Shown: piece after piece, positions 26,703 to 36,259 of the stretch
Numbering within the stretch: position 1 is the first letter of the stretch
Layout of the letters: each line of letters opens with the position of its first letter
NCBI GenBank assembly: GCA_002457215.1
Contig: NTJZ01000006.1
Coordinates: 100,604 to 164,603 of the forward strand
Direction of reading: 5' to 3'
Length of the DNA stretch: 64,000 bases
DNA from: OM182 bacterium MED-G28
Lineage (GTDB): Bacteria > Pseudomonadota > Gammaproteobacteria > Pseudomonadales > Pseudohongiellaceae
The notes under the pieces: generated by a model
The model's input: the letters and a program-made list of their open reading frames with translations, nothing else
The model's database searches: none
Told to the model about the DNA's origin: nothing
Translations under genes and position numbers: made by a program

Positions 26703-27052
26703 TGTCTTGATTGATTTATTATGAGTCCAGGAAGTTTCTCACTCTATTTAAGAATGCCGCCCGACACTAAGGTTTATGAATTAGATTTACGCCAAGATCA
26801 GGTAGGAAATCAATTTCATTCTGGCTATCCCTGTTTGCAAGACTCGAATATCCCTCAAAAATTTTTATTGACTGGGGACGGAGCACTTACCCTTTGGCAA
26901 CTTAATTCAATACAGTCGGGTCATTTACATCTCGCTTAAATCATGCGTTACAGCGAATTTAATTAATTAGAATTCACAGAACAGCTCGTTTTCCAAAGAA
27001 GTTAATGCGTATACCTTATCTTCCCAAACGATTCAAAACGCTGAACCCTGCT
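26703..27052. other. convergent intergenic region with a doubtful 72-codon frame
   Basis: This 350-base gap lies between dmeF and the amidohydrolase gene, whose transcripts converge here. A plus-strand frame of 72 codons (26721-26939) exists, but it has no ribosome site and resembles nothing I know, so I do not call it a gene. No strong terminator hairpin stands out. Confidence 0.4.
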
Positions 27053-28525
27053 CTAACCTCCCCATTTCAGAAAGTTCAAAAATTCTCGACGGTTCTTTGG
27101 CCCATAGGTGAGAAAGTTTGGTTGCGGGTCTTCCTGATAGGCTAATTTCTCCTTGGTTACGAAATCTGTGGACGTTAAAGCCCGGATTTCTGCATTATCA
27201 ATACCATAAGGAACCGAAGCGTTTAATCCAAATACCTTGCGCCTAAGTTCTGAGGTTATCTCGGTGTAGCCATAGCGCTCCCTAAATTCTTCAGAAATCT
27301 GAAAGGTTCTAAACGCCTGAATCTGATCTTGAGGAGATCCATACCAGATAGAGTCTGTTCCCCAAAGTACGTTTTCTTCACCGCAGTATTTTAAAAGCTT
27401 GCCAAGTGCGTGAGCTGCATTATCTGGGTCACGCATTAAGAAGCGCCAAGTGCTTCCTAATTCCGCAAAGACATTAGCATTTGGCCCAACTTCGTTATCT
27501 ACAAGTGACTGAATTAGGGTATCAATGCCATCACGACCAGAACCATCTACAAATTCTTGCTCTTGATTACCACCAACGAAACTTGAGTGATAAACTAGGA
27601 AATTCATGTCCGGAAACATTTTAGCAACAATTCCAATATCACTAGACTGGCTATGCTCATAGGATTGAGGTCCGAAAGGCAATCCTTTGTGAACACAGAT
27701 ATTTTTTACACCTAATCTCTGAGCACGTTCAATCATTGCAACACCAGGATCATCGTGCAGAAAAAAACCAATACCGCCGGGGCCATATTGGGTATAGGTT
27801 TTAAAGGCAGAAATATTCCAGTTTTCTGCCAGCTCATCCATACCTTCTAAATCGCCTTCTTGATTTGGATTTACCCGGCCATGAATCATTAATCGCTTAC
27901 TTCCGCTCAGTTCAGCAACGATCTGACGAGTTTTGTCTGCATCTTCAATGGTTACCGGTTCATTTTCGCGGGTAGAGGGAACAAAGGACAACACCATTAT
28001 GTCCGTATCACTGTCGAGGAAAATATCCTTTATGAATTCACTCTCAGAAAGGCAATTAAGATAACCGCGATCATCACCTGTTGCTCCAGCTTCACAACTG
28101 GCTTTGTCCATGCCAGCATAGGGTCTGGAACTGGGAGGGATGCGACCCAGCCAATCTCCTTCCGGGTTTACATAGTGCCCCTGAACATCAAAAATAAACT
28201 CACCTCCACTAACTTCGGCATTTGCGGAATCATTGTCCAAAGCACTTTCATCACGGACATCGTAAAAGCCACCAGTGCGGCCGTGATATGCATTTGCCTG
28301 ATTTATTGCTAATAAGGTGCTTGCTGCTCCACAGCTCGACACTAAAAATTGTCGACGAGACTGTCCTTTGCGCTTGGAATAATCGGTTGCCAGTTCCAGA
28401 GCTCGCTTGTTACCCTGCTGACTGCGTTCTGAAATGGGTATAGGTTCGTACTCTCCATTTGAAGTACTATCGATTTTAATAGGCAGCCTGAGGCCGTCTT
28501 TATCTAATAAATCTTTTGTTGTCAT
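27053..28525 (-). CDS. Tat-type amidohydrolase-2 family protein
   Basis: A 490-residue metal-dependent hydrolase (PF04909 type). A twin-arginine motif SRRQFLVSS lies at residues 56-64, followed by a hydrophobic stretch ending NQANA, so an unusually long 55-residue leader precedes the Tat signal. The core shows DVQGHYVNP (first metal site, with one clear His instead of the usual HxH), LMIHGRVNP, ICVHKGLPFGP, FLVYHSSFVGG and the C-terminal WGTDSIWYGSP aspartate. Amidohydrolase-2 enzymes include decarboxylases and lactonases; the substrate is unknown. Other in-frame starts nearer the Tat motif do not have better ribosome sites. The penicillin acylase gene is 65 bases upstream on the same strand. 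Confidence 0.82.
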   Translation of the reverse strand: MTTKDLLDKDGLRLPIKIDSTSNGEYEPIPISERSQQGNKRALELATDYSKRKGQSRRQFLVSSCGAASTLLAINQANAYHGRTGGFYDVRDESALDNDSANAEVSGGEFIFDVQGHYVNPEGDWLGRIPPSSRPYAGMDKASCEAGATGDDRGYLNCLSESEFIKDIFLDSDTDIMVLSFVPSTRENEPVTIEDADKTRQIVAELSGSKRLMIHGRVNPNQEGDLEGMDELAENWNISAFKTYTQYGPGGIGFFLHDDPGVAMIERAQRLGVKNICVHKGLPFGPQSYEHSQSSDIGIVAKMFPDMNFLVYHSSFVGGNQEQEFVDGSGRDGIDTLIQSLVDNEVGPNANVFAELGSTWRFLMRDPDNAAHALGKLLKYCGEENVLWGTDSIWYGSPQDQIQAFRTFQISEEFRERYGYTEITSELRRKVFGLNASVPYGIDNAEIRALTSTDFVTKEKLAYQEDPQPNFLTYGPKNRREFLNFLKWGG

Positions 28526-28590
28526 TTAAATTTCCCCTCAGATTTTTTTCTTTTGAACTTACATACCTCACACCAATAATTTCTGTTCTA

Positions 28591-31020
28591 CTAATTCGAT
28601 GGGCTTAGTTCAAGCTTTTCATAAAGAACACTTTCTATCTTGTTGCGCGAATAAAACGCAGGAAAAACTTTATCGTTTGCCCAAAGTTCAAATAGGTTCT
28701 CATACAAAGGACTGTCTGGATCCCCTACCTGTCCTGGAGTATTCATTCCTAACGTATTATCCCAGTCACGAGTATCTATAAAGATTCGAAAGGATGCACC
28801 TGACGTTTGATTGTCGCCACTGCCAGTATTCCCTAACGTAAATCCATTACCGCCTCGTGGTAGAGGGCCAACGTTTAATCGTTGCTGAAGCTCATCGTTT
28901 AGCGCCGGACTAAGGGGATGACGAATAAGTGCATGTTTATATTCTTCCTGTCCATACACCCAATTCTCAATATTCGGTCCAAGTTTTTCCCTTAAGGTTG
29001 CAATACCTTGGCTTAAGGTGTGAATCAAAAACTCGTCACGCCCTTGAATCGGATCCACACCAAAATCTCCATCTGGAGCCAGCAGCATATCGATTGTGGT
29101 TTTCATACCAACGCTCAAATAACTCTGGGCAATTTCCGGTACCTTTAATGCTTCGATGTTATCTAACAATTGGCGTTCGAAAGCGACATAGATACCAGCC
29201 TCAATGGAATCCTTATTCAATACGAAATCCCAATTAAGCAGCATCTGTCTTGCTTGTTCTACCTGCGGATCTTCCGCTTCCAGGCCTTTAAAGAAAGGCA
29301 TAAGCGTACGCGCTGGTATAGACAAGTAATCATGTTGCAATTCAATCATGTCGGTCATATTAAATTTTCGACCAGACCCTAACACTTCACTACCGCGCGC
29401 CCAGCGAAACGGATCAGTCCAGGTAAAACCGATCGCATCTAGGTAAGGATAATTAGGCGGCGTATAGTTACTATTGGATGTTTCGATAAAACCTCGCTCT
29501 GGATTATATTCATTGGGCTTAGCTTTTATAGGGAGATAACCATCCCACTCATATCGGCCATCGCCTGGAACGGGCACCATACCGCTGAAATTACGGCGAA
29601 TAGGAGCGATGCCTACCGCCTGCCAACCAATATTGCCTTCACGATCCGCCCAGATCATATTCTCCCCGGGGATATTGCTGTAATTCGACGCTTCACGAAA
29701 CTCTTCCCAAGTTTGAGCTTGATCCATCCGTAATGATGCTAGATAAGGTGCACCTCCTACTTCCATCCAAGCGGGCCGAACTGCATAAGCTAAATTGTTT
29801 TCCGCGTCTTCAAAACTTACTGGGCCATGACGAGTGTATTTGAGTTCGAGCTCAACAGGCTCTGAACCTTTAACGTTAATTGTTTCAGAAATAACTCGCA
29901 TTTGTTCCCAGTAGCCGTTGTAACGATATTGATTTGGATTCAAGGGATTGGTTTCATAAACATAAAGATCTTCGCCATCAGTATTAAATACAGTTAGACC
30001 CCAGGCACCGAATTCGTTGTGACCAATCGAAATACCAGGAATTTCAGGCTCACCACCTCCGATGACATTCCAGCCTGGGCCCACTAAATGTGACCAATAA
30101 CGCAGTGATGGTACAGCCTGGCTACGGTGTGGGTCATTAATCATCATGGGCCAACCATCTTGCGTTAATTCGCCACTGACTACCCAGTTATTACTACCAA
30201 TATCATCGATGCTGCGTTTTTGAAGTTCTTTCTCTTCCTCGTTCATAACTGAGGCAATGTTTTCGAAAGCTATTTCTGAATTACGAAACTCCGCTAAAAC
30301 AATATCATCAGGCTCAAATCGGATCGGCCGTCGATAGCTGGTGTACAAATGCAGAACATCATTTCTAACTAATGAGTCGCAATTAACTAGTGGGTCTAAA
30401 GTGAGAATCGGGTCATGCGGATGAAAATAACGAAGCTCACGAACTTTCTCCTCGCCGATTGTACAAACTGCCCGACCAGTGTTTAGCTCAAGTCCAATAT
30501 TTCCGAGTAATCCCTGATGTCGGGAAATTACAACCTCCGGCGTCCAGAACTTCGGTTCGATCCCCAACAAGTGAAATGGCAAAGGTAAATCGTCTGGAGC
30601 TGTCAAAGCTTCTTCGATATAGGCGTTAACACCAGCGACGAAGGCAGTGATGATTCCCACGCCGTTAGGGTGATAGTGATTCATCTCTTGGGTCATGTCA
30701 CCACGAAACTTAAATAATCGGGTACCATGATCTCTGTCGATAGCCCGCTGGCCCAAAATCTCCGCGGTAGTGCCGGTTGCCTGTGCCCGCCAAATTTCAA
30801 ATTGAAATAGCCTGTCACGGGCAGCACTGTATCCTTGGGCAAAAAACAAATCATGCTCTGTTTGAGCATAAATATGAGAAATACCCCACCGATCCTTAAG
30901 GATCTCCACGGATTGTTCGAGTCCCTCTAGGGAAATCCTGGACGTGGTTTGGGCTAAAGTCACATTGCAGGCGATTAGAGTAAGGATAGAGACTAGAATC
31001 TTGCGTATAGCAGCAGTCAT
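28591..31020 (-). CDS. penicillin acylase family N-terminal-nucleophile hydrolase
   Basis: An 809-residue precursor, started at the ATG at 31020 behind AAGGAACGC; a GTG eight codons upstream is less likely. A signal peptide ends VTLAQ. The alpha chain holds DRWGISHIYAQTEHDLFFAQGY and AARDRLFQFE. Autocleavage is expected before Ser276 in DIGSNNWVVSG (numbered from this start), creating the N-terminal serine nucleophile; MINDPHRSQAVPS follows as in the family. Later landmarks are PGISIGHNEFGAWGLT, a GNIGWQAVG strand and RGGNGFT. Family members cleave penicillins, acyl-homoserine lactones or other amides in the periplasm; sequence alone does not tell which. It is in line with the amidohydrolase downstream. 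Confidence 0.92.
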   Translation of the reverse strand: MTAAIRKILVSILTLIACNVTLAQTTSRISLEGLEQSVEILKDRWGISHIYAQTEHDLFFAQGYSAARDRLFQFEIWRAQATGTTAEILGQRAIDRDHGTRLFKFRGDMTQEMNHYHPNGVGIITAFVAGVNAYIEEALTAPDDLPLPFHLLGIEPKFWTPEVVISRHQGLLGNIGLELNTGRAVCTIGEEKVRELRYFHPHDPILTLDPLVNCDSLVRNDVLHLYTSYRRPIRFEPDDIVLAEFRNSEIAFENIASVMNEEEKELQKRSIDDIGSNNWVVSGELTQDGWPMMINDPHRSQAVPSLRYWSHLVGPGWNVIGGGEPEIPGISIGHNEFGAWGLTVFNTDGEDLYVYETNPLNPNQYRYNGYWEQMRVISETINVKGSEPVELELKYTRHGPVSFEDAENNLAYAVRPAWMEVGGAPYLASLRMDQAQTWEEFREASNYSNIPGENMIWADREGNIGWQAVGIAPIRRNFSGMVPVPGDGRYEWDGYLPIKAKPNEYNPERGFIETSNSNYTPPNYPYLDAIGFTWTDPFRWARGSEVLGSGRKFNMTDMIELQHDYLSIPARTLMPFFKGLEAEDPQVEQARQMLLNWDFVLNKDSIEAGIYVAFERQLLDNIEALKVPEIAQSYLSVGMKTTIDMLLAPDGDFGVDPIQGRDEFLIHTLSQGIATLREKLGPNIENWVYGQEEYKHALIRHPLSPALNDELQQRLNVGPLPRGGNGFTLGNTGSGDNQTSGASFRIFIDTRDWDNTLGMNTPGQVGDPDSPLYENLFELWANDKVFPAFYSRNKIESVLYEKLELSPSN

Positions 31021-31189
31021 TGTGCGTTCCTTTTTCTTATTCACTACTTTCGATGGCTCTGAAAAGTTCCCAACTATACCTTAGAAAAGTCGATCTGAGC
31101 TACGGCTGAAGCCCCGATAGCCGGGACCAACCAAGAAATAGAGCTATCCCAGATCTTTAATGGCCAGAAGCGCATACGAAGCAAAATGC

Positions 31190-31588
31190 CTACTCTGCTA
31201 ATTCCGTTAGGAGTTGCAATGCAAATTGCGCTTTGTCCGCTGGTACAAAAACATGATCATGGTAATAGGCCGCTACAACGTTCGCTGGAATACCATTGCT
31301 TGCCAGTTTATTTGCGACTGCTGCAGTAAATCCGACCGCTTCAAGACTAGAGTGAACCGACAATGTGATTCCTTTTAATACAGAATCATATTTGATGTTA
31401 GCTTCGTCAGCATTTTGTTGCGAAAAAAGAAGGCTTAGCCCTTCTTCCTCCCGAAAACTGGCTATGGGAGCTAATTTTAATATGTCACTAAGGTCGCCAT
31501 TAGTAATTGTACAAAACACAAAATCACCATCCAGCAATTTCGGTTGCATTAACGTCAAAAGCTTTTCGAGATTTTTTTCTCCTGACAC
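31190..31588 (-). CDS. ACT-domain protein
   Basis: A 132-residue cytoplasmic protein made of two ACT-like halves. The first has LDGDFVFCTITNGDLSD and PIASFREEEGLSLLFSQ; the second has ITLSVHSSLEAVGFTAAVANKLASNGI and ANVVAAYYHDHVFVPADKA, which matches the ACT/aspartate-kinase-like stand-alone family (formerly DUF2241 plus ACT_7). Stand-alone ACT proteins usually sense amino acids; no partner enzyme is evident. It lies 33 bases downstream of the metallo-beta-lactamase-fold gene on the same strand and may share its transcript. Confidence 0.88.
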   Translation of the reverse strand: MSGEKNLEKLLTLMQPKLLDGDFVFCTITNGDLSDILKLAPIASFREEEGLSLLFSQQNADEANIKYDSVLKGITLSVHSSLEAVGFTAAVANKLASNGIPANVVAAYYHDHVFVPADKAQFALQLLTELAE

Positions 31589-31621
31589 GCGCCAATCTTC
31601 CTTTTTCCCTTTGGTTTATTT

Positions 31622-32503
31622 CTAATCTATTTCTGCAGAAATTTCTTCATAAAAACCTGGAATACTTCTTTGCATAAACAAACCATTCTCTGCTTGTGTC
31701 CAACTAAGCCCCTCGTCAATAATTTCATCAGGTGCATCATCAAATTCTAGCCCATTTCGTATCAAACTAGTCATGCGCTCTCTCACTGCTTCCATTTGGT
31801 TTCGAAAATTCAGCACGTCTCGTCTATTCATAACTGCACCATGACCGGGGATTGCCGTATCGAAATCGATTGCGAGAATATTATTCATAGTTCCCACCCA
31901 GCCATGACTAGACCCACCATTACCATAATCAATGAATGGTGCCGTTCCATGCAAGAGATCGCCTCCATGGACGGTTTTTAAATCTGGAAAATACACCACA
32001 GAATCACCATTAGTGTGACCTCTACCCAAGTGATAGACCTGAACCTCCACTCCTCCCAGGAAAACAGAAGTCTCACCGCTATAAACAATTCGCGGCAACC
32101 CATCCTGATTCCCACGTATCATATTTTCACGTGCGTTTTTATGCGCAATGACTTCAGCAATAGGTAAAAAACCAGCATTGCTTCCCGAATGATCGCCATG
32201 ATGATGTGTGTTGATGACATAGCGCACCGGTAAATTGCTCACGGAAGCAACAAGAGATTGAATTTCATCAAAGTCCTGGGGAAATTTATCATCAATCAGA
32301 ATTACACCTTCCGAAGTTATTCTGACACCAATATTCCCACCGGGCCCAGTAATCATGTGTAGGCCGTCTTTTACTTCCGCAATACTGAGTCTGTTTTGCG
32401 CGTTAGTGGGAGAAGTAAATACTGCGAATGCAGTCATCATTGTGACAACAAAACAAATTTGAGTGATTTTTTGTGAAAATCTATTTTTTATTATCAGATT
32501 CAT
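31622..32503 (-). CDS. exported metallo-beta-lactamase-fold hydrolase
   Basis: A 293-residue protein from the ATG at 32503, with GGATGG just upstream; a TTG eight codons earlier is the alternative. The signal peptide ends SPTNAQ. The metal site is complete: THHHGDHSG (HxHxDH), a histidine in YHLGRGHTNGD, an aspartate in VVYFPDLKTVHGGD and the histidine of IPGHGAVMNR. VRITSEGVILIDDKF is the usual first strand. The closest groups are exported MBL hydrolases of the quinoprotein-relay or SoxH-like kind; subclass B lactamase activity is possible but not supported. It heads the ACT-containing pair. Confidence 0.9.
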   Translation of the reverse strand: MNLIIKNRFSQKITQICFVVTMMTAFAVFTSPTNAQNRLSIAEVKDGLHMITGPGGNIGVRITSEGVILIDDKFPQDFDEIQSLVASVSNLPVRYVINTHHHGDHSGSNAGFLPIAEVIAHKNARENMIRGNQDGLPRIVYSGETSVFLGGVEVQVYHLGRGHTNGDSVVYFPDLKTVHGGDLLHGTAPFIDYGNGGSSHGWVGTMNNILAIDFDTAIPGHGAVMNRRDVLNFRNQMEAVRERMTSLIRNGLEFDDAPDEIIDEGLSWTQAENGLFMQRSIPGFYEEISAEID

Positions 32504-32717
32504 ATTAGTCCATCCAATGCTAGTCAATCATTAATGAAAGGAATCGAAAGGCATAGATCCGCTCAACATTTCTGTTGGCCCTCATCTTCGATCTGTGAAA
32601 TTACATTCAGTTATCTTAATTTCCCCTTAAGCCAACGCAACACCTAAACTTGAAATCACGAATTTGTATAGAAAGTAAGTTCACTTATTGTCAGCCTGTT
32701 TATGGCCACTATTGATT

Positions 32718-33050
32718 TCAGTACGCCACTGATTCTGAAAAACTGTACATAATTATGACGCCTGCAATGATCAAAAGAATTCCAATAACTGCAGCCATGT
32801 CAAGTTTTTGATCAAAAATAATCCATCCGAGGATCGTGATTAGCGCAACTCCAACGCCTGACCAGATGGCATATGCCATACCAACAGGAATGGTTCGTAA
32901 CGTTAATGAAAGAAAGAAAAACGCCGAACTGTAGCCCACCGCTACAATTATTGATGGTACTAGCACTGTAAACCCTTCGCTGGCCTTTAATCCGGAAGTA
33001 GCAATAACCTCAGACACGATCGCTATCGATAAAAATATCCAATTCTTCAT
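32718..33050 (-). CDS. small multidrug resistance (SMR) exporter
   Basis: A 110-residue, four-helix membrane protein of the EmrE/QacE family. Helix 1 carries the essential glutamate in AIVSEVIATSGLKAS (Glu14). GYSSAFFFLSLTLRTIPVGMAYAIWSGVG contains helix 2-3 elements with the tryptophan and GxG needed for antiparallel dimers. ITILGWIIFDQKLD and the last helix follow. The sequence fits the quaternary-ammonium (EmrE-like) branch rather than guanidine exporters, and I saw no guanidine riboswitch-like ACGR hairpin pair in the 92-base leader. It probably exports cationic toxic compounds with proton exchange. Confidence 0.93.
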   Translation of the reverse strand: MKNWIFLSIAIVSEVIATSGLKASEGFTVLVPSIIVAVGYSSAFFFLSLTLRTIPVGMAYAIWSGVGVALITILGWIIFDQKLDMAAVIGILLIIAGVIIMYSFSESVAY

Positions 33051-33142
33051 AAGTTTTCTCTAAGCATATTGTTTATATCCAGGCAAACTGATGCACTTTT
33101 ATATTGTCCTAATTGGAATCGTTGAATTGCTTGAGTTTGCGT

Positions 33143-34570
33143 TTACGAAATAGGCACCATTTTACGAATCTTGCCATCGCCTTTGGTGAGGAAATACAGC
33201 TCCCCCTGAGAGTCGATACCAAGTCTAAGGCCAGCACGGTTTCCCCTAGAATAAGTATTAGGAAAACCTAATGCGTCTGCGATATTTCTTTCGACCCCGA
33301 AAAATTCTATTCGCAGTTCTAAAATCGTAGCTGGATTATCTGCTTCCAAGTTGTTCGTATCGATATAAAAAACACGGCCAGTCACCATATCAGTAAAAAC
33401 GAATTTGCCTTGCAGCTCAGGTATTAAAGTTCCTCGGTATACAAAACCGCTACTAATAGCATTACCTTCGTCGTGGTCAAATTGAGCTACCGGGTAATTA
33501 AATTCTTGTTCATCTCCGGGTCTTGGATACACTGGATTGGGCCTAACATCGCCGATTCCGAACGCAGTCGCAAAAGTTCCCTCTCTTACCCGCCAGCCAT
33601 AGTTAGCTCCAGCTACACCAATATTAATTTCTTCTATTTGGGTTTGGCCTATGTCGCAGATGTACATCGTGCCGTCTCTATCAAAAGAGAATGCTTGTGC
33701 GTGGCGCAGCCCGTAGGCCCAAATTTCTGGGGCGAAGCCAGCAACTCCCACAAATGGATTATCTGTCGGAATACCATAAGCTGCATCACCTACTCCACCC
33801 AAAGGATCTATCCGTAAAATACTGGACATAGGTTCTGTTGTAGACTGACCATACTCATAAGGGTCATTAGCCCCACCGCCGTCGCCGAAACTTGCATAGA
33901 GCATCCCGTAATCAGCGTCCCCAGGATTGGCCGCTGGGTTAAATGCTATAGTCCCAATGTTGTGGTTCTGATCGAACTGACCCATTCGAAAAATTTCGCG
34001 TGACGTGCCAGAAAATGTATTGGATATAGGGTCACTGCTAGTCCATTCAAGAATTACACTTTCATGATTATCCGCAGCGTTATCTAGATAATTTGCGACA
34101 CCCGCATCTGAAGGAGAACTAGACGCAGTATAAAATTTTCCAAAACCCGCACGGCCAGCTTGGGCGAAGTCAGGATGAAAAGCTACTCCAGCTACTCCCG
34201 TTTCATTGGGGAAAGTTGAGTCACTAAAATCAATGTCTTCATTACGCATATCGAGATAGATTGTAGGGTTAATGCCATTTTCATCAGTGAGGTAAATAGG
34301 CCCTCGCAGGTCATTTATAACTAAGCGGCCAGATCCATCCGGAAGAGGCATCATATATTGTATACGCGCATAAGCGCCGTTAGTTTGACGAGGCATAGCA
34401 GAGTCTTCAGTGCGTGGGACTTGAACAAAGTCTTCGAGCGTAACGCTAATATCGCCTTTCTGTATTTGCTCCGGTATTGGGTCCACGAGCGGATCTGGCC
34501 GCGATTCTGCTGCCATTAAAGGCATAGTTAATGCCAATCCAGTGATTAAAACAGAAAGAGTCGATTTCAT
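33143..34570 (-). CDS. PQQ-type glucose/sorbosone dehydrogenase-like protein
   Basis: A 475-residue exported protein with a signal peptide (1-20, LMAAE) and a six-bladed beta-propeller of the soluble sugar dehydrogenase group (PF07995). Landmarks are NDLRGPIYLTDENG, GVAGVAFHPDFAQ, FDQNHNIGTIAFNP (with the histidine that acts as base in GdhB-like enzymes), YASFGDGGGANDPYEYGQS, EIWAYGLRHAQAFSFDRDG, the ICDIGQTQIEEINIG motif and NYGWRVREG. It may oxidise a sugar or aldose, passing electrons to PQQ and a cytochrome; many Hhip-like relatives have unknown substrates. A mature C-terminus with LRLGIDSQGELYFLTK closes the propeller. Divergent from the crotonase gene. Confidence 0.88.
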   Translation of the reverse strand: MKSTLSVLITGLALTMPLMAAESRPDPLVDPIPEQIQKGDISVTLEDFVQVPRTEDSAMPRQTNGAYARIQYMMPLPDGSGRLVINDLRGPIYLTDENGINPTIYLDMRNEDIDFSDSTFPNETGVAGVAFHPDFAQAGRAGFGKFYTASSSPSDAGVANYLDNAADNHESVILEWTSSDPISNTFSGTSREIFRMGQFDQNHNIGTIAFNPAANPGDADYGMLYASFGDGGGANDPYEYGQSTTEPMSSILRIDPLGGVGDAAYGIPTDNPFVGVAGFAPEIWAYGLRHAQAFSFDRDGTMYICDIGQTQIEEINIGVAGANYGWRVREGTFATAFGIGDVRPNPVYPRPGDEQEFNYPVAQFDHDEGNAISSGFVYRGTLIPELQGKFVFTDMVTGRVFYIDTNNLEADNPATILELRIEFFGVERNIADALGFPNTYSRGNRAGLRLGIDSQGELYFLTKGDGKIRKMVPIS

Positions 34571-34691
34571 GATTGGGTTCCGTTTGCTAAATTAGTATCT
34601 GACAACACTGACAAATAGCATGCTATTGTCAAAATCCTTACTTAATTTGAAGTTAATGCGTACATTATAGGAATAGAGAACACAAAAAAAG

Positions 34692-35480
34692 ATGTCTGAC
34701 TCAAGCTATCAAACACTTTATTATGAAGTGAAAGAACACACTGCAGAAATCATCCTTAATCGCCCACCGGCAAACTTGATAGATCGCGACATGACTCTGG
34801 AGTATCACCACGCTCTCAGCACGGCGGATGCCGACCCTGAAGTTAGAGTTATCGTGTTGGCTGGCAATGGCAACGGCTTGTCCGGAGGGGTGGATTTAAA
34901 ATATGTAGAGAAGTTTAACTCGAGTGATATGAAAAAGTTCCTAGAGTTGTTCTACATTGAAACAATGGCGATTGTTCGCGGTTTATCCAAACCAATAATT
35001 GCCGCAGTACACGGTTATGCTAGAGAAGGCGCATGCACACTAGCATTTGCCTGTGACATAATCATTGCCGCTGATGATGCTGACTTCGGCTATCCAGGTG
35101 TACCAAACTTAGCCGCTCCTCCTGGCATGCATGTCTGGATACTGCAGCGATTAATCGGGCGCATGAAAGCTGCAGAACTTATCTTCACTGGAAAATCTCT
35201 AGGGGCTGCACAAGCTGAACGGATGGGGCTTATTACCAAAGTCGTGAGCGCAGGAAGTCTAATGTACGAGGCAGAAAAAATGTCTGCCAAGATTGCGGAA
35301 ATGTCGCCTCTAGCCCTGAAGCGCACTCGAAAGTTGCTCTATGAAATGGAAGATATGGATTTCCAGCAGGTTCCAGAGGCCGCGGTAGAAGCTCTTTCCT
35401 CAGCCTTTGATAGTGAAGATAGCCAGGAGGCTCGAAAAGCTTATATTGAGAAAAGAAAACCTGTCTGGACCGGCAGATGA
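34692..35480 (+). CDS. enoyl-CoA hydratase/isomerase-family protein without standard glutamates
   Basis: A 262-residue crotonase-fold protein. RPPANLIDRDMTLEYH and VLAGNGNGLSGGVDLKY form the first oxyanion-hole strand, and AVHGYAREGACTLAFACDI the second. In place of the usual catalytic block with a glutamate after the proline (PEV), it reads YPGVPNLAAPPGMHV, so both glutamates of the hydratase pair seem absent. ELIFTGKSLGAAQAERMGL and the long C-terminal helix are normal. It is therefore likely an isomerase, hydrolase or other CoA-thioester enzyme rather than a hydratase. No acyl-CoA genes lie next to it. Confidence is high for the family and low for the reaction. Confidence 0.9.
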   Translation: MSDSSYQTLYYEVKEHTAEIILNRPPANLIDRDMTLEYHHALSTADADPEVRVIVLAGNGNGLSGGVDLKYVEKFNSSDMKKFLELFYIETMAIVRGLSKPIIAAVHGYAREGACTLAFACDIIIAADDADFGYPGVPNLAAPPGMHVWILQRLIGRMKAAELIFTGKSLGAAQAERMGLITKVVSAGSLMYEAEKMSAKIAEMSPLALKRTRKLLYEMEDMDFQQVPEAAVEALSSAFDSEDSQEARKAYIEKRKPVWTGR

Positions 35481-35634
35481 ATAAACAAATTTATTACTAA
35501 ATTATTGATATTATTATATATTATTTCTAGTTTGAGCTATATCAATCTCAGGAGTAGACTAACCCTAATAAGAATTCTGGCGTTCCACAGGGTTCCAGAA
35601 TTAGTTGAAATCACTTTTGAATGGAGTAGTCGGA

Positions 35635-36231
35635 GTGGTAATAAGCAAAAATGTCTTTAAAGATATACGTAATACGCGGACCAAAAGATTTTTGAGATCC
35701 ATTTACTCGTTAGGCACTATTGCTTTCATGCTAAGCGGTTGTTCCTTTCGGGGCGTCTATCTCTATGAAAGTTCAGACCAAGGCACGCCACTAAACAGCG
35801 GCGAGCATAGAAATTTCCATTTCTTTACGAAAGATCCAAACTACGATACTGGAATCAATTTACAATCTGGTGCTAACTACTCATTAGACATCACTATCCT
35901 AAGCTACTGGATTGATAGTTATATTGAGAAAAATGAGGATCAAGAATCTATAGATGAACGTGGCTTTGCTAACAGTGTTATGCCGTATGAGTTTCTTGGC
36001 TTAACTCGGCGCTCAAAAGAGCATCGCTGGTTCGAGCTCATGTTGTATCAATCTCGCTGCAGTCGCGAAAGTCTTCGTGGAATTACTGAGTTAAACGTCA
36101 ATGGAGAAAATGGAAGTTATAATTTTACCGCAGCTTGTGACGGCGAACTCACCCTGTTTGTTAACGACAGTCATGGTTTTTATGGCAACAACGTAGGATA
36201 CGCTAATATTACACTGTCGCGGGTAAACTGA
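35635..36231 (+). CDS. predicted lipoprotein of unknown function
   Basis: About 199 residues if translation starts at the GTG at 35635, which has GGAG at 35623 upstream; a TTG at 35605 would add ten residues. The N-terminus is strongly basic (NTRTKRFLR), followed by a hydrophobic stretch and lipobox LSGC, so it is probably an acylated envelope protein. The mature part has two further cysteines in SRCSRESL and TAACDGEL, and a glycine- and aromatic-rich C-terminal half with SHGFYGNNVGYANITL. I recognise no family. The CBS-domain gene starts 28 bases later on the same strand. Confidence 0.65.
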   Translation: MVISKNVFKDIRNTRTKRFLRSIYSLGTIAFMLSGCSFRGVYLYESSDQGTPLNSGEHRNFHFFTKDPNYDTGINLQSGANYSLDITILSYWIDSYIEKNEDQESIDERGFANSVMPYEFLGLTRRSKEHRWFELMLYQSRCSRESLRGITELNVNGENGSYNFTAACDGELTLFVNDSHGFYGNNVGYANITLSRVN

Positions 36232-36259
36232 TTGCCGTCACCTTCGCAAGAGGTGTCAG

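Noticed and set aside
26721..26939. 72-codon plus-strand open frame after dmeF
   Set aside because: No ribosome site, no signal or domain character, and it sits in a convergent intergenic region. Probably chance.
32718..33142. Possible guanidine riboswitch in front of the SMR gene
   Set aside because: The leader lacks the paired ACGR-loop hairpins and the protein fits the EmrE-like branch.
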